Shown one piece after another: positions 11,461-20,154 of a stretch of DNA of 64,000 nt. Position 1 is the first letter of the stretch. Every line of letters begins with the position of its first letter. The position numbers and the translations under genes were made by a program. Below the pieces are notes generated by a model. That model worked only from the letters and a program-made list of their open reading frames with translations, did no database searches and had not been told where the DNA came from. Source of the stretch: Variovorax sp. PAMC28562 (GTDB lineage Bacteria; Pseudomonadota; Gammaproteobacteria; Burkholderiales; Burkholderiaceae_C); the NCBI RefSeq assembly GCF_014303735.1, contig NZ_CP060296.1, positions 2,305,501 through 2,369,500 of the forward strand, read 5' to 3'.

Positions 11461-12416
11461 TGGTTGGACGCTTCAACCGTCTTGTTGCGCGCGTTGGACC
11501 ATGCAGTGGCGGCTGAGGCGATTGCCTGACCGTCGCCGGCCTCGACGAGTCCCGCTAACGTGCGGGTCGCACCCATGAGCGAATCGACCGACGACTTGTA
11601 CATTTCGCACACCGGGTCCCACGCAGGCTTGGCCTTGGGGTCGCGCTTCATCGTGCCGAGTTCTGCGTTGGCGAGGCTCAGTGCCTGCAGCGGCGCTGCG
11701 ATGGCTGCGACTTGCGCCTTGTCGGACAGACCGGCTTTCACCGCGATCGTGAGCTTGCGCACTTCGAGCGACACCTTGAGCTTGTGGAAGCGCACCGTGC
11801 CGGGCGGGAGCGAGGCCAACTCGGCCTCGTCGCGTTTGAGCGTTTGCTTTGAAAGGGCGGTGCCGAACACGCTGGTCGCCTTGCCGGCAGCGATGAGCGC
11901 TACCACGAACGGACCGTCCATCGCCCGCGCTTTGACGCCCTTGTCGCTCAGGTATTCCTTGGTCTTCTCGTAGGTGTCGGCTTCTTTCAGCAGCGGGTTC
12001 AGTCTTTCGAGCGCGGCCTTGAGCGCCGTGGCTGGTTCGTCGAGTTCCGGCAGTGATTCGCTGATCGCCGTCGCCCGGTCGAAGGCCTGCAATGGCGCGT
12101 CGACATCGTTGCCATTCACCCGGTAACTGTCGAGCGGCGGATTGCCCTTGGCATTCATCTTCGGGTTGGACTGGCGATAGTCTTTGAGGATGTTGCCGAA
12201 GTCGTGCCATGGCAGCAACTTGTTGTAGGCGACCACATAGGCGTTGAGTTTCTCGGTCTCTTGCTTTTCCGGCACCACGAGGCCGGCGAGTTTGGGCACG
12301 ACGTCGGGCTTGCAGGCAGCGAGAGAAAGGGTGAGGGCAAGAGTCGCCGCGCCACAGGCGAGGCAGACACAAAGCCGCGCGGCGGACGCGCGTGGTGAAA
12401 CCGACATGATCGTCAT
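11448..12416 (-). CDS. DUF3829 family lipoprotein
   Basis: 322 residues from ATG 12416, preceded by GGAGGA at a good distance. The first 35 residues are a lipoprotein signal ending in the lipobox LSLAAC (Cys35). The rest is mostly helical and alanine/lysine-rich and resembles the DUF3829 family (E. coli YiiG type): LNAYVVAYNKLLPWHDFGNILKDY near the start and CEMYKSSVDSLMGATR near the end. Its role is unknown. It is the first gene of a two-gene unit with the membrane protein that overlaps its stop codon. Confidence 0.72.
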   Translation of the reverse strand: MTIMSVSPRASAARLCVCLACGAATLALTLSLAACKPDVVPKLAGLVVPEKQETEKLNAYVVAYNKLLPWHDFGNILKDYRQSNPKMNAKGNPPLDSYRVNGNDVDAPLQAFDRATAISESLPELDEPATALKAALERLNPLLKEADTYEKTKEYLSDKGVKARAMDGPFVVALIAAGKATSVFGTALSKQTLKRDEAELASLPPGTVRFHKLKVSLEVRKLTIAVKAGLSDKAQVAAIAAPLQALSLANAELGTMKRDPKAKPAWDPVCEMYKSSVDSLMGATRTLAGLVEAGDGQAIASAATAWSNARNKTVEASNQCGH

Positions 12417-12640
12417 GAAATTCCTCCTGAATCTTTTTGTATGAGCCGGGGACTCTACACAGCACACACCTGCTTTTGCCCATAGTCACGTGCCTTTGTC
12501 GACGGTTTCACAGAGAGCCTGTGCATCTGGTGTGCCTTTTGACTTTTGCTGCGCTCACTACACTGAACCCCATGCGTCGAGCCACCCACTTGCATCGCGA
12601 TCCAACTCGCCTTACTTCCTATTTCCGGGGTGGCTTTGTG

Positions 12641-13336
12641 ATGCGCAGCCGAAGCGTGAGCGACATCGTGTTGTCGGCCGTCCTCGATGTGCCTGCGCTT
12701 TCAGGGAGGTTGATGGCCGACTGGGAAAGAGAGATCTCTGTGCGCCTGGGCCTCGAACCCGGTGATGTCGAGCCTTTGCCCTTGACGCGCGCACGTGCGC
12801 GCTGGCCGGACTACAAGCACTGCGTTAAGGCGGCATCGGACTGGACGCGCGCGATCGGACTCGAAGAGGTCATCGCCACCAGTGACATCGCGCTGATGGC
12901 GTGCCGCGGCGCGAGGTACCACCACGACGGCGCGCAGTACGGCGGTGCCGCTTTCTGCAATCTCTTCCTGAGCGAGGACAAGGGGCTCGACGTGCACTTC
13001 CCGGTGAGCGGACATCGCATTCCGCTGGTCAGGGGCACGGTGCTGGTATTCGATACGGGCCAGCCGCACGCGGTGATCAGGCGCGACCGCGGCGGCTTCA
13101 ATGCAGCCGATTTCGCATCCGATCTGGATTGCACTCAAGTCTTCCTGACATGGGAACTTCCAATCGAAAACATCGATGTCGCGCGCGCATTGGGAGTCGA
13201 CTTCGACATCGAGCCCTCGATCGCGTCACGGCTGGAGGAAGAGCAAGTCTGGCGGAACGACGCACCAATGATCGTATGCCCGGAATCCGGGACTTGTCAG
13301 TTGCCGATGGGCGTTGGCGGTGCGCATGGCAAATGA
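12641..13336 (+). CDS. Putative Fe(II)/2-oxoglutarate-dependent oxygenase-like protein
   Basis: 231 residues from ATG 12641; an in-frame ATG at 12571 would add 23 residues with no better ribosome site. The motif RYHHDGAQY (His94-x-Asp96), a later PHAVIRR (His143) and an arginine a few residues after it match the His-x-Asp...His facial triad plus the 2-oxoglutarate-binding basic residue of the double-stranded beta-helix oxygenases. The predicted beta strands between them (AFCNLFLSEDKGLDVHF, GTVLVFDTG) fit the fold. No named family is recognised, so this is a structural guess. The gene sits at the position where urease structural genes would be expected downstream of ureD. Confidence 0.5.
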   Translation: MRSRSVSDIVLSAVLDVPALSGRLMADWEREISVRLGLEPGDVEPLPLTRARARWPDYKHCVKAASDWTRAIGLEEVIATSDIALMACRGARYHHDGAQYGGAAFCNLFLSEDKGLDVHFPVSGHRIPLVRGTVLVFDTGQPHAVIRRDRGGFNAADFASDLDCTQVFLTWELPIENIDVARALGVDFDIEPSIASRLEEEQVWRNDAPMIVCPESGTCQLPMGVGGAHGK

Positions 13337-13414
13337 AAGACATTGAACTCTTCCCGCCGGCCGGCACCTTCAAGACAAAAGCGGATATGGCCACAGTGCA
13401 AATATCGCAGCTAT

Positions 13415-14245
13415 CTACATCGCCCAGATCCGGGGCGCCGCCGCTCGCAGTGCCCACACTTCCGCGCGCCACGCGAGCCACACCTGACGCAGCAACTGCA
13501 TGGCCGGCTCCACAACCGGCGCCAGCACGCGCAGCACGATCACCTCCGGCTGCGGACTGGTCGTGCCGACCGATTCGCAGAGGCTGTGCGCATCGCTCAA
13601 GGCGCGCGCAATGTCGAGCAAGGTATCGCGCCGTGCCTTCGGCATGGGTGAACCACTGATGAAAAATAGCGACGCCATGCAGCGGTTGCCAGCCAATCCG
13701 ATGGGGCTCTGGAGCAACCGCCGGTCGGCCGCGTCGATGCGCCCGCGCTCCAGCCACTTGCCCGGCACTTCGATGTGCTGCAGCAGCGTGCCGCGGTCGA
13801 AGGGCAGGTTGGCGTGCGGCAGGCCGAGGGCGGTCACGTCCCAGCCGATGAGTTCGGCGCCCGGTGCGGCATCGATGGTGATGTGGTTCTCGGCGCGGCA
13901 GCCGCTGTAGCAGATCGCCTCCAGCGGCAACCATTCGAGGCGTGCCTCCGGTGCCAGTGAGAGGTGCGTTCGTTGCAAAGCCAACTCGCCGTCGGAGCGA
14001 TAGAAGCGCGATGCGCCGGGCGTCGTGATCAGGCCGTGACTGCCGCCTGCGACCTTGACGTCGATGTCGAGCGTGTCGCCGCCGACCAGTCCGCCGGGTG
14101 GGTGGACCAGCACGTTATGGCACACCGCATCGCCTTCGGGATACAGGCTCTGCAGGATGCGCAGTGGACCGTCGTGCCTGAAGCGGGCGACGCTGCGGTT
14201 TTGTTCGTTCTGGTAGTCGAGATGAAGTCGGGCGTGCCACGGCAT
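13415..14245 (-). CDS. ureD: Urease accessory protein UreD
   Basis: 276 residues, full length for UreD/UreH, the scaffold that with UreF and UreG loads nickel into apo-urease. Family segments are clear: LYPEGDAVCHNVLVHPPGGLVGGDTL, GLITTPGASRFYRS, EWLPLEAICYSGC and the C-terminal WRAEVWALRAAAPRIWAM. The start ATG 14245 is used. UreD usually opens a ureDABCEFG operon, but here the next gene downstream is on the opposite strand only 78 bp away, so ureABC and ureEFG are not adjacent. Upstream lies a nucleoside deaminase remnant and then an intact deaminase. Confidence 0.93.
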   Translation of the reverse strand: MPWHARLHLDYQNEQNRSVARFRHDGPLRILQSLYPEGDAVCHNVLVHPPGGLVGGDTLDIDVKVAGGSHGLITTPGASRFYRSDGELALQRTHLSLAPEARLEWLPLEAICYSGCRAENHITIDAAPGAELIGWDVTALGLPHANLPFDRGTLLQHIEVPGKWLERGRIDAADRRLLQSPIGLAGNRCMASLFFISGSPMPKARRDTLLDIARALSDAHSLCESVGTTSPQPEVIVLRVLAPVVEPAMQLLRQVWLAWRAEVWALRAAAPRIWAM

Positions 14246-14254
14246 GCGGCGAGT

Positions 14255-14374
14255 CTAAGGGGCCGACTCGAGGCCCTCGTGTGCCGCAGCGGCGTCGTGG
14301 ATCAGCGCAGGCCCGATGCCCGACCAGACGATGGCGCCCGCGCACATCACGCAAGGCTCGCCCAAGGTGCCGAC
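14255..14374 (-). pseudogene. Remnant of a second CMP/dCMP-type deaminase
   Basis: About 39 codons ending at a stop at 14255 read VGTLGEPCVMCAGAIVWSGIGPALIHD and a short alanine-rich tail. This is a good match to the zinc-binding PCxxC segment of nucleoside deaminases and parallels EPCAMCAGTAYWANIG in the intact gene just upstream. The region encoding the expected HAE motif is missing and no plausible start is visible, so it looks like a decayed fragment. It may come from duplication of the neighbouring gene or from a lost guanine or tRNA deaminase gene. Confidence 0.6.
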
Positions 14375-14484
14375 GAGGAAAACGCACACCAAAACACCTG
14401 GGCAGCACACACGGGTGCCTCCGATCCGCTTGAAAGAAGGACCGAGATCGAGGCCATGCTGGACTGATCGACCAGCGCGCCTTG

Positions 14485-14961
14485 TCAGCGTGTTTCCCAG
14501 AAGCCGCGGTGCGTCGCAATCATCTCGCCGGTCAACGCCGGCACCGGGCCGATCACCTCGACCGCCTTCTGCCCGCGTGCGAACACCTCGCGGCACGGCA
14601 GGCTCAAGGTCGGGTTCTCGGGATGGTCGCCGGTGAGCGCGAGCAGGTCGGCTTCTTCGGCGCCGTAGACGATGCGACCGATGTTCGCCCAGTACGCGGT
14701 GCCCGCACACATCGCGCAGGGCTCGAAGGTCGTGACCAGCGTGCACTGCCACAGGTAGTCCGCGGGCCAGTTCCGTGCCGCGTGGCGCGCCAGCGTCGCC
14801 TCTGCATGATGGACCGTGTCGATGTTGCCCTGCTCGGCCAGCACCGTCTCGCCGTCGGGTGCGATGAGCACTGCCCCGAACGGGTGTCGGCCCATCGCCA
14901 TGGCGCGTCGCGCGACTGCGTCTGCCCGGCGCAACGCTTGCGCTATCTGTTCATCGGTCAT
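14485..14961 (-). CDS. Nucleoside deaminase (CMP/dCMP deaminase fold)
   Basis: 158 residues with both zinc motifs intact: HHAEAT (His52, Glu54) and EPCAMC (Cys82, Cys85). The enzyme should hydrolytically deaminate a nucleobase or nucleoside such as guanine, cytosine or a derivative. The length and the C-terminal ATHRGFWETR resemble the guanine deaminase/nucleoside deaminase group more than tRNA-specific TadA. It is preceded on the same strand by the three genes of an ABC importer with only a 29 bp gap, so the imported compound may be its substrate. An 11 bp tandem repeat fills that gap. Confidence 0.85.
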   Translation of the reverse strand: MTDEQIAQALRRADAVARRAMAMGRHPFGAVLIAPDGETVLAEQGNIDTVHHAEATLARHAARNWPADYLWQCTLVTTFEPCAMCAGTAYWANIGRIVYGAEEADLLALTGDHPENPTLSLPCREVFARGQKAVEVIGPVPALTGEMIATHRGFWETR

Positions 14962-14966
14962 TCGTT

Positions 14967-14994
14967 GATCACGCGTGGATCACGCGTGGATCAC
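14967..14994. repeat. Short tandem repeat GATCACGCGTG, two full copies plus a partial third
   Basis: GATCACGCGTG occurs at 14967-14977 and 14978-14988, and the next six bases repeat its start. It fills the gap between the permease stop codon (14991-14993) and the deaminase start (14961). Each unit contains the palindrome CACGCGTG. Copy-number change would alter the spacing between the two genes but not the permease reading frame. Confidence 0.75.
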
Positions 14995-15770
14995 TCACCC
15001 TGCGAGCCTCGGTGCGCCCAGCCGGTCGTGTGCTTTTCAATCACGCTGAAGAGCTCGTACATCGCCATCGCCATCGCGCCCACCACCATCAGCCCGGCGA
15101 AAGCCAGGCCCATCTGCATGGCCGAGCCGGCGGAGATCAGCAGGTAGCCGATACCTTCGTTGGCAGCCGTCATTTCCGACACCGTGGTGCCGACGAAGGC
15201 CAGCGTGATTGCCACCTTGAGCGATGCGTAGAAGTACGGCATCGAACGCGGCAGCCCGATCTTGATCAGCACGTCCCAGCGCTTGGCGCCGAGCACGCGC
15301 AGCACGTCTTCCAGCTCGGGCTCCAGCGTGGCGAGGCCGGTCGCGATGTTGACCATGATCGGGAAGAAGCTGATCAAGAACGCGGTGAGGATGGCCGGCC
15401 CGGCGCCGATGCCGAACCACACGACAAGGATCGGCACGAAGGCCGCCTTGGGCAGCGCGTTGAAGGCCGTCATGAGCGGGTACATCGCCGCATACGCCAG
15501 TCGCGAGCTGCCGACCACGAAGCCGAGCAGCACGCCCACCACGATCGCCAGCCCGAAGCCCGCCATCGTCACCCAGTAAGTGCGCCACGCATGGCCAGCG
15601 ATGATGAGTTTGAACTCCCAGAATTGCGTCCAGATGCGCCACGGGCTCGGAAAGATGAACTCGGAAACGCCGAAGCCGTCGCAGATGATTTGCCACAGCA
15701 CCAGCACCGCCACCAACAAAAGCCACGGCGACCAGCGTTCGATCTGCTTGCTGTTTTTCATCATCATCAT
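14991..15770 (-). CDS. ABC transporter permease (SsuC/TauC/ThiX type)
   Basis: 259 residues with about six membrane helices and the binding-protein-dependent transport inner membrane domain. The coupling segment that docks on the ATPase reads LRVLGAKRWDVLIKIGLPRSMPYFYASLKVA, matching the EAA loop of the nitrate/sulfonate/taurine family. The start lies in a run of four consecutive ATG codons (15759-15770); the first one overlaps the TGA of the ATPase gene as ATGA. It moves substrate across the inner membrane together with the neighbouring ATPase and binding protein. Confidence 0.9.
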   Translation of the reverse strand: MMMMKNSKQIERWSPWLLLVAVLVLWQIICDGFGVSEFIFPSPWRIWTQFWEFKLIIAGHAWRTYWVTMAGFGLAIVVGVLLGFVVGSSRLAYAAMYPLMTAFNALPKAAFVPILVVWFGIGAGPAILTAFLISFFPIMVNIATGLATLEPELEDVLRVLGAKRWDVLIKIGLPRSMPYFYASLKVAITLAFVGTTVSEMTAANEGIGYLLISAGSAMQMGLAFAGLMVVGAMAMAMYELFSVIEKHTTGWAHRGSQGE

Positions 15771-16633
15771 GTCGATACCGCCGCCGAAGTTGCCGCAGCG
15801 CTGATGCTTGTATTCCGGATGGCGCCGATGTGGCTGCGCAGCTCCAGCACGATGTCGGTGAACTCCTTGGTGTAGGTGAGTTCGAGTTCGCGTGGGCGCG
15901 GCAATTCGATCTCTCGTTTGACGACGAAGCGGCCGGGGCTCTTGCTCATCACATACACCGTGTCGGCCAGAAAAGCCGACTCGCGCAGGTCGTGCGTCAC
16001 CAGGATCACGTTGAACTGCTGCTCGGTCCAGAGGTCGCGCAGGATGCACCAGAGTTCTTCGCGGGTGAAGGCATCGAGCGCGCCGAAAGGTTCGTCGAGC
16101 AACAGCATCTTGGGCTCATGAATGAGCGCGCGGCAGATGCTGGCGCGTTGCTGCATGCCGCCCGACAGCTGCCACGGAAACTTGTCTTCGTAGCCCGCGA
16201 GGCCGACCTTTTGCAGCAGCTTGCGGGCGCGCTCGACGTACTCCTTGCGATTGCGCTTGAACGACGAGCGATAGGGCTCGACGATCTCCAGCGGCAGCAG
16301 CACGTTGTCGACCGTGGTGCGCCAGGGCAGCAGCGACGGCGCCTGAAACGCCATGCCCGAAATCTTGAGTGGCCCGGTCACCGGCGCACCGTCGATGCGG
16401 ATGCGGCCCATCGACGGCATGCGCAGCCCGGTCGTGAGCTTCATGAAGGTCGACTTGCCGCAGCCCGAAGGTCCGACGATGGCGATGAACTCGCCGCGCT
16501 TCACCTTGAGGTCGATCGCTTCGACTGCAAAGTGATTGGCGCGCAGCAACTCTTCGTTGTAGGCGAGCCAGACGTCCTGGAAGTCGACGAAAGGGGCGTC
16601 CGGTTGGTCGGTCGGACCCGCAGTCCCGGCCAT
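15767..16633 (-). CDS. ABC transporter ATP-binding protein (SsuB/TauB/ThiZ type)
   Basis: 288 residues from ATG 16633, whose first base is also the last base of the upstream TGA. The Walker A motif GPSGCGKST is at 54-62, the signature LSGGMQQR at 156-163, Walker B LLLDEPFGALD at 177-187, and the switch histidine in LVTHDLRES. The C-terminal YTKEFTDIVLELRSHI is typical of the nitrate/sulfonate/taurine importer ATPases. It powers uptake through the adjacent permease. Confidence 0.93.
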   Translation of the reverse strand: MAGTAGPTDQPDAPFVDFQDVWLAYNEELLRANHFAVEAIDLKVKRGEFIAIVGPSGCGKSTFMKLTTGLRMPSMGRIRIDGAPVTGPLKISGMAFQAPSLLPWRTTVDNVLLPLEIVEPYRSSFKRNRKEYVERARKLLQKVGLAGYEDKFPWQLSGGMQQRASICRALIHEPKMLLLDEPFGALDAFTREELWCILRDLWTEQQFNVILVTHDLRESAFLADTVYVMSKSPGRFVVKREIELPRPRELELTYTKEFTDIVLELRSHIGAIRNTSISAAATSAAVST

Positions 16634-17661
16634 CACTTCTTCAGGACGTTGAGCTCGGCCGCGCTCGGCAGCATGGTCCCGTTCCACACGGCATCGGGGC
16701 TGACACGGGTCTTGGTGGCGAAGGCGTCCGACACCTGCGATGCCATCAGCGCCATGCGGCCGGGGTTCACGTTGCCGAAGCCTTCGGTGCGCGCGTCGGG
16801 CGTGTTGATGACGGTGTCGATGGCGAGCTGCAGGCGACGCGTTTCGAGTTTGCTGTCAATGATGCCGTCACGCGCCTTCACCGATTCGATTGCGACGGTC
16901 GGGCTCGCGATCACTTCCTTCATGCCCTTGGCAAAGGCCGCGAGAAACGCCTTCACCGCCGCCGGGTTTTCTTTCAGCAGCTTTGGGGATACGACGATGG
17001 CATTGCCATAGAGCTTCACCCCGTAGTCGGGATAGGGCAGCACCACCACGTCGGCCGCCTTGGCGCCGCGCGCTTCGAGGTTGAGCAGCGAGGTGAAGGT
17101 GAAGCCGGTGATCGCATCGATGTCGCCGCGCATGAGCATGGTCTCGCGCAGCGCCGGGTCCATGGTGGTCCATTGCACCGCGCCGATGTTGTTGGCCTTG
17201 GCGAAGATCGGAAAGGCGCGACGACCGGCGTCGAACACCGGCGCGCCGAGCTTCTTGCCCGTCAGGTCGGCCGGCTTGGTGATGCCGCTTTTCTTGAGCG
17301 CCATGACCGACGCCGGCGTGTTGTTGTAGACCATCATCACGGCGATGGGTTTGTTCGGTGCGTCGGGGTTGTTGGCGTGAAACTCCATCAGCGCCGCCAT
17401 GTCGGCAAAGCCCATGTCGTAAGCACCCGATGCAACGCGAGTGACCGTGCCGCCCGAGCCGTTGCCCGCATCGACCGCCACGTCAAGTCCCGCGGCCTTG
17501 AAATAGCCTTTGGCCGCAGGATGAAGAAAGAGCGCCGCCGGGCCCTCGAAGCGCCAGTCGAGCTGGAACTTGAGCGGCGTCATCGTCTGTGCGCCGGCGG
17601 CAAGGCCGAAGCTGAGCGCCGAGGCGGAGAGGAAGGTCTGGAGCAGTTGGCGTTTGTTCAT
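16633..17661 (-). CDS. ABC transporter substrate-binding protein, NMT1/SsuA/THI5-like
   Basis: 342 residues from ATG 17661, with a signal peptide of about 24 residues ending near AAGAQT. The mature protein begins PLKFQLDWRFEGPAALFLHPAAKGYFKAAGLDV, the classic start of the NMT1/THI5-like group that binds pyrimidine thiamine precursors, sulfonates or related small molecules. The gene is first in a four-gene run with the ATPase, permease and nucleoside deaminase, each overlapping or close. The deaminase context favours a nitrogen heterocycle such as a pyrimidine as substrate; this is inference. Confidence 0.88.
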   Translation of the reverse strand: MNKRQLLQTFLSASALSFGLAAGAQTMTPLKFQLDWRFEGPAALFLHPAAKGYFKAAGLDVAVDAGNGSGGTVTRVASGAYDMGFADMAALMEFHANNPDAPNKPIAVMMVYNNTPASVMALKKSGITKPADLTGKKLGAPVFDAGRRAFPIFAKANNIGAVQWTTMDPALRETMLMRGDIDAITGFTFTSLLNLEARGAKAADVVVLPYPDYGVKLYGNAIVVSPKLLKENPAAVKAFLAAFAKGMKEVIASPTVAIESVKARDGIIDSKLETRRLQLAIDTVINTPDARTEGFGNVNPGRMALMASQVSDAFATKTRVSPDAVWNGTMLPSAAELNVLKK

Positions 17662-17754
17662 TCTGGAATCCGGTGAGTGATGCACCGGATTCAAGCAAAA
17701 ACGGTGCCCGCACGCACTTGGTGCGAACCCGCTCGCGTCTTTTGCGTGGCGCGG

Positions 17755-20055
17755 CTACTTCTGGATATTGGCGTTTGCGACGGCCAGCGCGGTCATGTTG
17801 ACGACCCGTCGCACCGTCGCCGACGGCGTCAGTACATGCGCCGAGCGGGTTGCACCGAGCAGGATCGGGCCGACCGTGATGCCGTTGCCGCCGGTCATCT
17901 TCAACACGTTGAACAGGATGTTCGCGGCGTCGAGGTTCGGGCAGATCAGCAGGTTGGCCGAACCGGTGAGGGTGCTGTCGGGCATCGACTGAAAGCGCAC
18001 TTCTTCAGACAGGGCGGCGTCGCCGTGCATCTCGCCGTCGCACTCGATGTCGGGCGCCATCTTGGCAAACAGGTCGCGGGCGATGCGCATCTTGCGAGCC
18101 GAGCCGCGCTCGGACGTGCCGAAGTTCGAATGCGACAAGAAGGCCACCTTGGGCGGCAGCCCGAAGCGGCGCACTTCTTCGGCGGCCATCATGGCGATCT
18201 GCGCCAGTGTCTCGGCGCTCGGATCTTCATGCACGTTGGTGTCGGCGATGAAGAGGGTGTGCTTTTCCAGGGTCAGCGCGTTCAGCGTAGCGAAGCCGGG
18301 GCCACCGCGCTGCGTTCCGAGCAGCTGGCCGAGGATCTTCAAGTGGCTGTCGAAGCGACCGACCAGGCCGCACAACATCGCGTCGGCATCGCCCAGATGC
18401 ACCATCAACGCCGCGATGGTCGTGTTGGAGCGGCGCACCATCGCCTTCGAGGCCTCCGGAGAGATGCCGCGGCGGCCCATGAGCTTGTGATACGCCTCCC
18501 AATAGGTGCGAAAGCGCGGGTCGTTTTCGGGGTCGACGATGTCGACGTCCTTCTCCAGGTTCAGATGCAGCCCGGCCTTCTTGACACGCGCCTCGATGAC
18601 CGCCGGCCGGCCGATCAGCACCGGCCGCGCCAGGCCTTCGTCGACTGCCAATTGCGCCGCGCGGAGCACGCGGTCGTCTTCGCCTTCTGCATAGGCCACG
18701 CGCTTGGCCTTCGCCAGCTTGGCTGCACTGAACACCGGCCGCATGAACATGCCGGTCTGGTAGACGAACTGCGTGAGGTGCTGGCGATACGCTTCCAGGT
18801 CTTCGATGGGCCGTAGCGCCACGCCCGAGTCGGCTGCGGCCTTGGCGACGGCCGGTGCGATGCGCAGGATCAACCGCGAATCGAACGGTTTCGGAATGAT
18901 GTAGTCGGGCCCGAACACCAGCTCCTGCCCCGCATAGGCGGTCGCAACTTCTTCGCTGATGTCGGCCTTGGTCAAGTCGGCGATTTCGCGCACACAGGCG
19001 AGCTTCATTTCTTCGGTGATCTTGCTGGCGCCACAGTCGAGCGCGCCGCGAAAGATATACGGAAAGCACAGCACGTTGTTGACCTGGTTCGGATAGTCCG
19101 AGCGGCCCGTCGCGATGATGCAGTCGGGCCGCACCGCCTTTGCCAGCTCGGGGCGGATCTCAGGCTCCGGGTTGGCCAGCGCCAGGATGATGGGCTGGCT
19201 GCCCATGCTCTTGACCATGTCCTGCGTGACCACGCCGGGCGCCGAGCAGCCGAGGAACACGTCGGCGTTTTTCATGACGTCGGCCAGCGTGCGGGCTCCG
19301 GTGTCTTTTTGTGCATAGCGCGACTTCGAATCGTCGAAACCACCGGCACGGCCCATGAAGATCAGGCCCTTCGAATCGACCGCGTAGATGTTGCTGTGCT
19401 TGGCACCCAGGCCGACCATCACGTCGAGGCAGGCGATGGCTGCCGCACCCGCACCCGACACGGCGATCTTCACGTCTTCGATCTTCTTGCCGACGAGTTC
19501 GAGCCCGTTGATGAGCGCCGCAGCGGAGATGATGGCGGTGCCATGCTGGTCGTCGTGGAACACCGGAATGTTCATGCGCTCGCGCAGCTTGCGCTCGATG
19601 TAGAAGCACTCGGGCGCCTTGATGTCCTCGAGGTTGATGCCACCCAGCGTCGGCTCCAGTGCCGCGATGATGTCGACCAGTTTGTCGGGGTCGTTCTCGG
19701 CCAGCTCGATGTCGAACACGTCGATGCCCGCGAACTTCTTGAACAGGCAGGCCTTGCCTTCCATCACCGGCTTGCTGGCGAGCGGACCGATGTTGCCCAG
19801 TCCCAGTACCGCGGTGCCGTTGGTCACCACGCCGACCAGGTTGCCGCGCGATGTGTAGACCGCCGCCAGCGACGGGTCGGCCTGGATGTCGAGGCATGGG
19901 TATGCCACGCCGGGGGAGTAGGCCAGCGACAGGTCGCGCTGGTTCAGCAGCGGCTTGGTCGGCGTGATCGAGATCTTGCCGCGCACAGGGCTGCGGTGGT
20001 ACTCGCGTGCGGCGTCGCGCAGTGCTTGTTCTGCGGGGGAAAGGTCGGCTGCCAT
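17755..20055 (-). CDS. maeB: NADP-dependent malic enzyme (MaeB type with phosphotransacetylase domain)
   Basis: 766 residues. The N-terminal malic domain (~15-150) contains [15 protein letters not shown] and [30 protein letters not shown]. The NAD(P)-binding domain (~160-400) has [10 protein letters not shown] and [12 protein letters not shown]. The C-terminal ~330 residues are a phosphate acetyl/butyryl-transferase-like domain, which in MaeB proteins is regulatory (acetyl-CoA binding) and not catalytic. The enzyme oxidatively decarboxylates malate to pyruvate and produces NADPH. The start ATG 20055 is preceded by AGGAGA. It is a single gene between the ABC importer and the cytosine deaminase-like gene. 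Confidence 0.96.
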   Translation of the reverse strand: MAADLSPAEQALRDAAREYHRSPVRGKISITPTKPLLNQRDLSLAYSPGVAYPCLDIQADPSLAAVYTSRGNLVGVVTNGTAVLGLGNIGPLASKPVMEGKACLFKKFAGIDVFDIELAENDPDKLVDIIAALEPTLGGINLEDIKAPECFYIERKLRERMNIPVFHDDQHGTAIISAAALINGLELVGKKIEDVKIAVSGAGAAAIACLDVMVGLGAKHSNIYAVDSKGLIFMGRAGGFDDSKSRYAQKDTGARTLADVMKNADVFLGCSAPGVVTQDMVKSMGSQPIILALANPEPEIRPELAKAVRPDCIIATGRSDYPNQVNNVLCFPYIFRGALDCGASKITEEMKLACVREIADLTKADISEEVATAYAGQELVFGPDYIIPKPFDSRLILRIAPAVAKAAADSGVALRPIEDLEAYRQHLTQFVYQTGMFMRPVFSAAKLAKAKRVAYAEGEDDRVLRAAQLAVDEGLARPVLIGRPAVIEARVKKAGLHLNLEKDVDIVDPENDPRFRTYWEAYHKLMGRRGISPEASKAMVRRSNTTIAALMVHLGDADAMLCGLVGRFDSHLKILGQLLGTQRGGPGFATLNALTLEKHTLFIADTNVHEDPSAETLAQIAMMAAEEVRRFGLPPKVAFLSHSNFGTSERGSARKMRIARDLFAKMAPDIECDGEMHGDAALSEEVRFQSMPDSTLTGSANLLICPNLDAANILFNVLKMTGGNGITVGPILLGATRSAHVLTPSATVRRVVNMTALAVANANIQK

Positions 20056-20154
20056 GAAGTGTCTCCTGGTTCTTTGGGCGAAAGAAACAGGCTACTGCAA
20101 AGCATGGTTTCCATGTGTAGTGGAAATACCTTCAAGCCGGCGCCAACTCCGGCT

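Noticed and set aside
15759..15770. Four CAT triplets in a row at the permease start
   Set aside because: This is simply four consecutive ATG codons at the start of the permease on the minus strand; too short to call a repeat element, though start choice is ambiguous.
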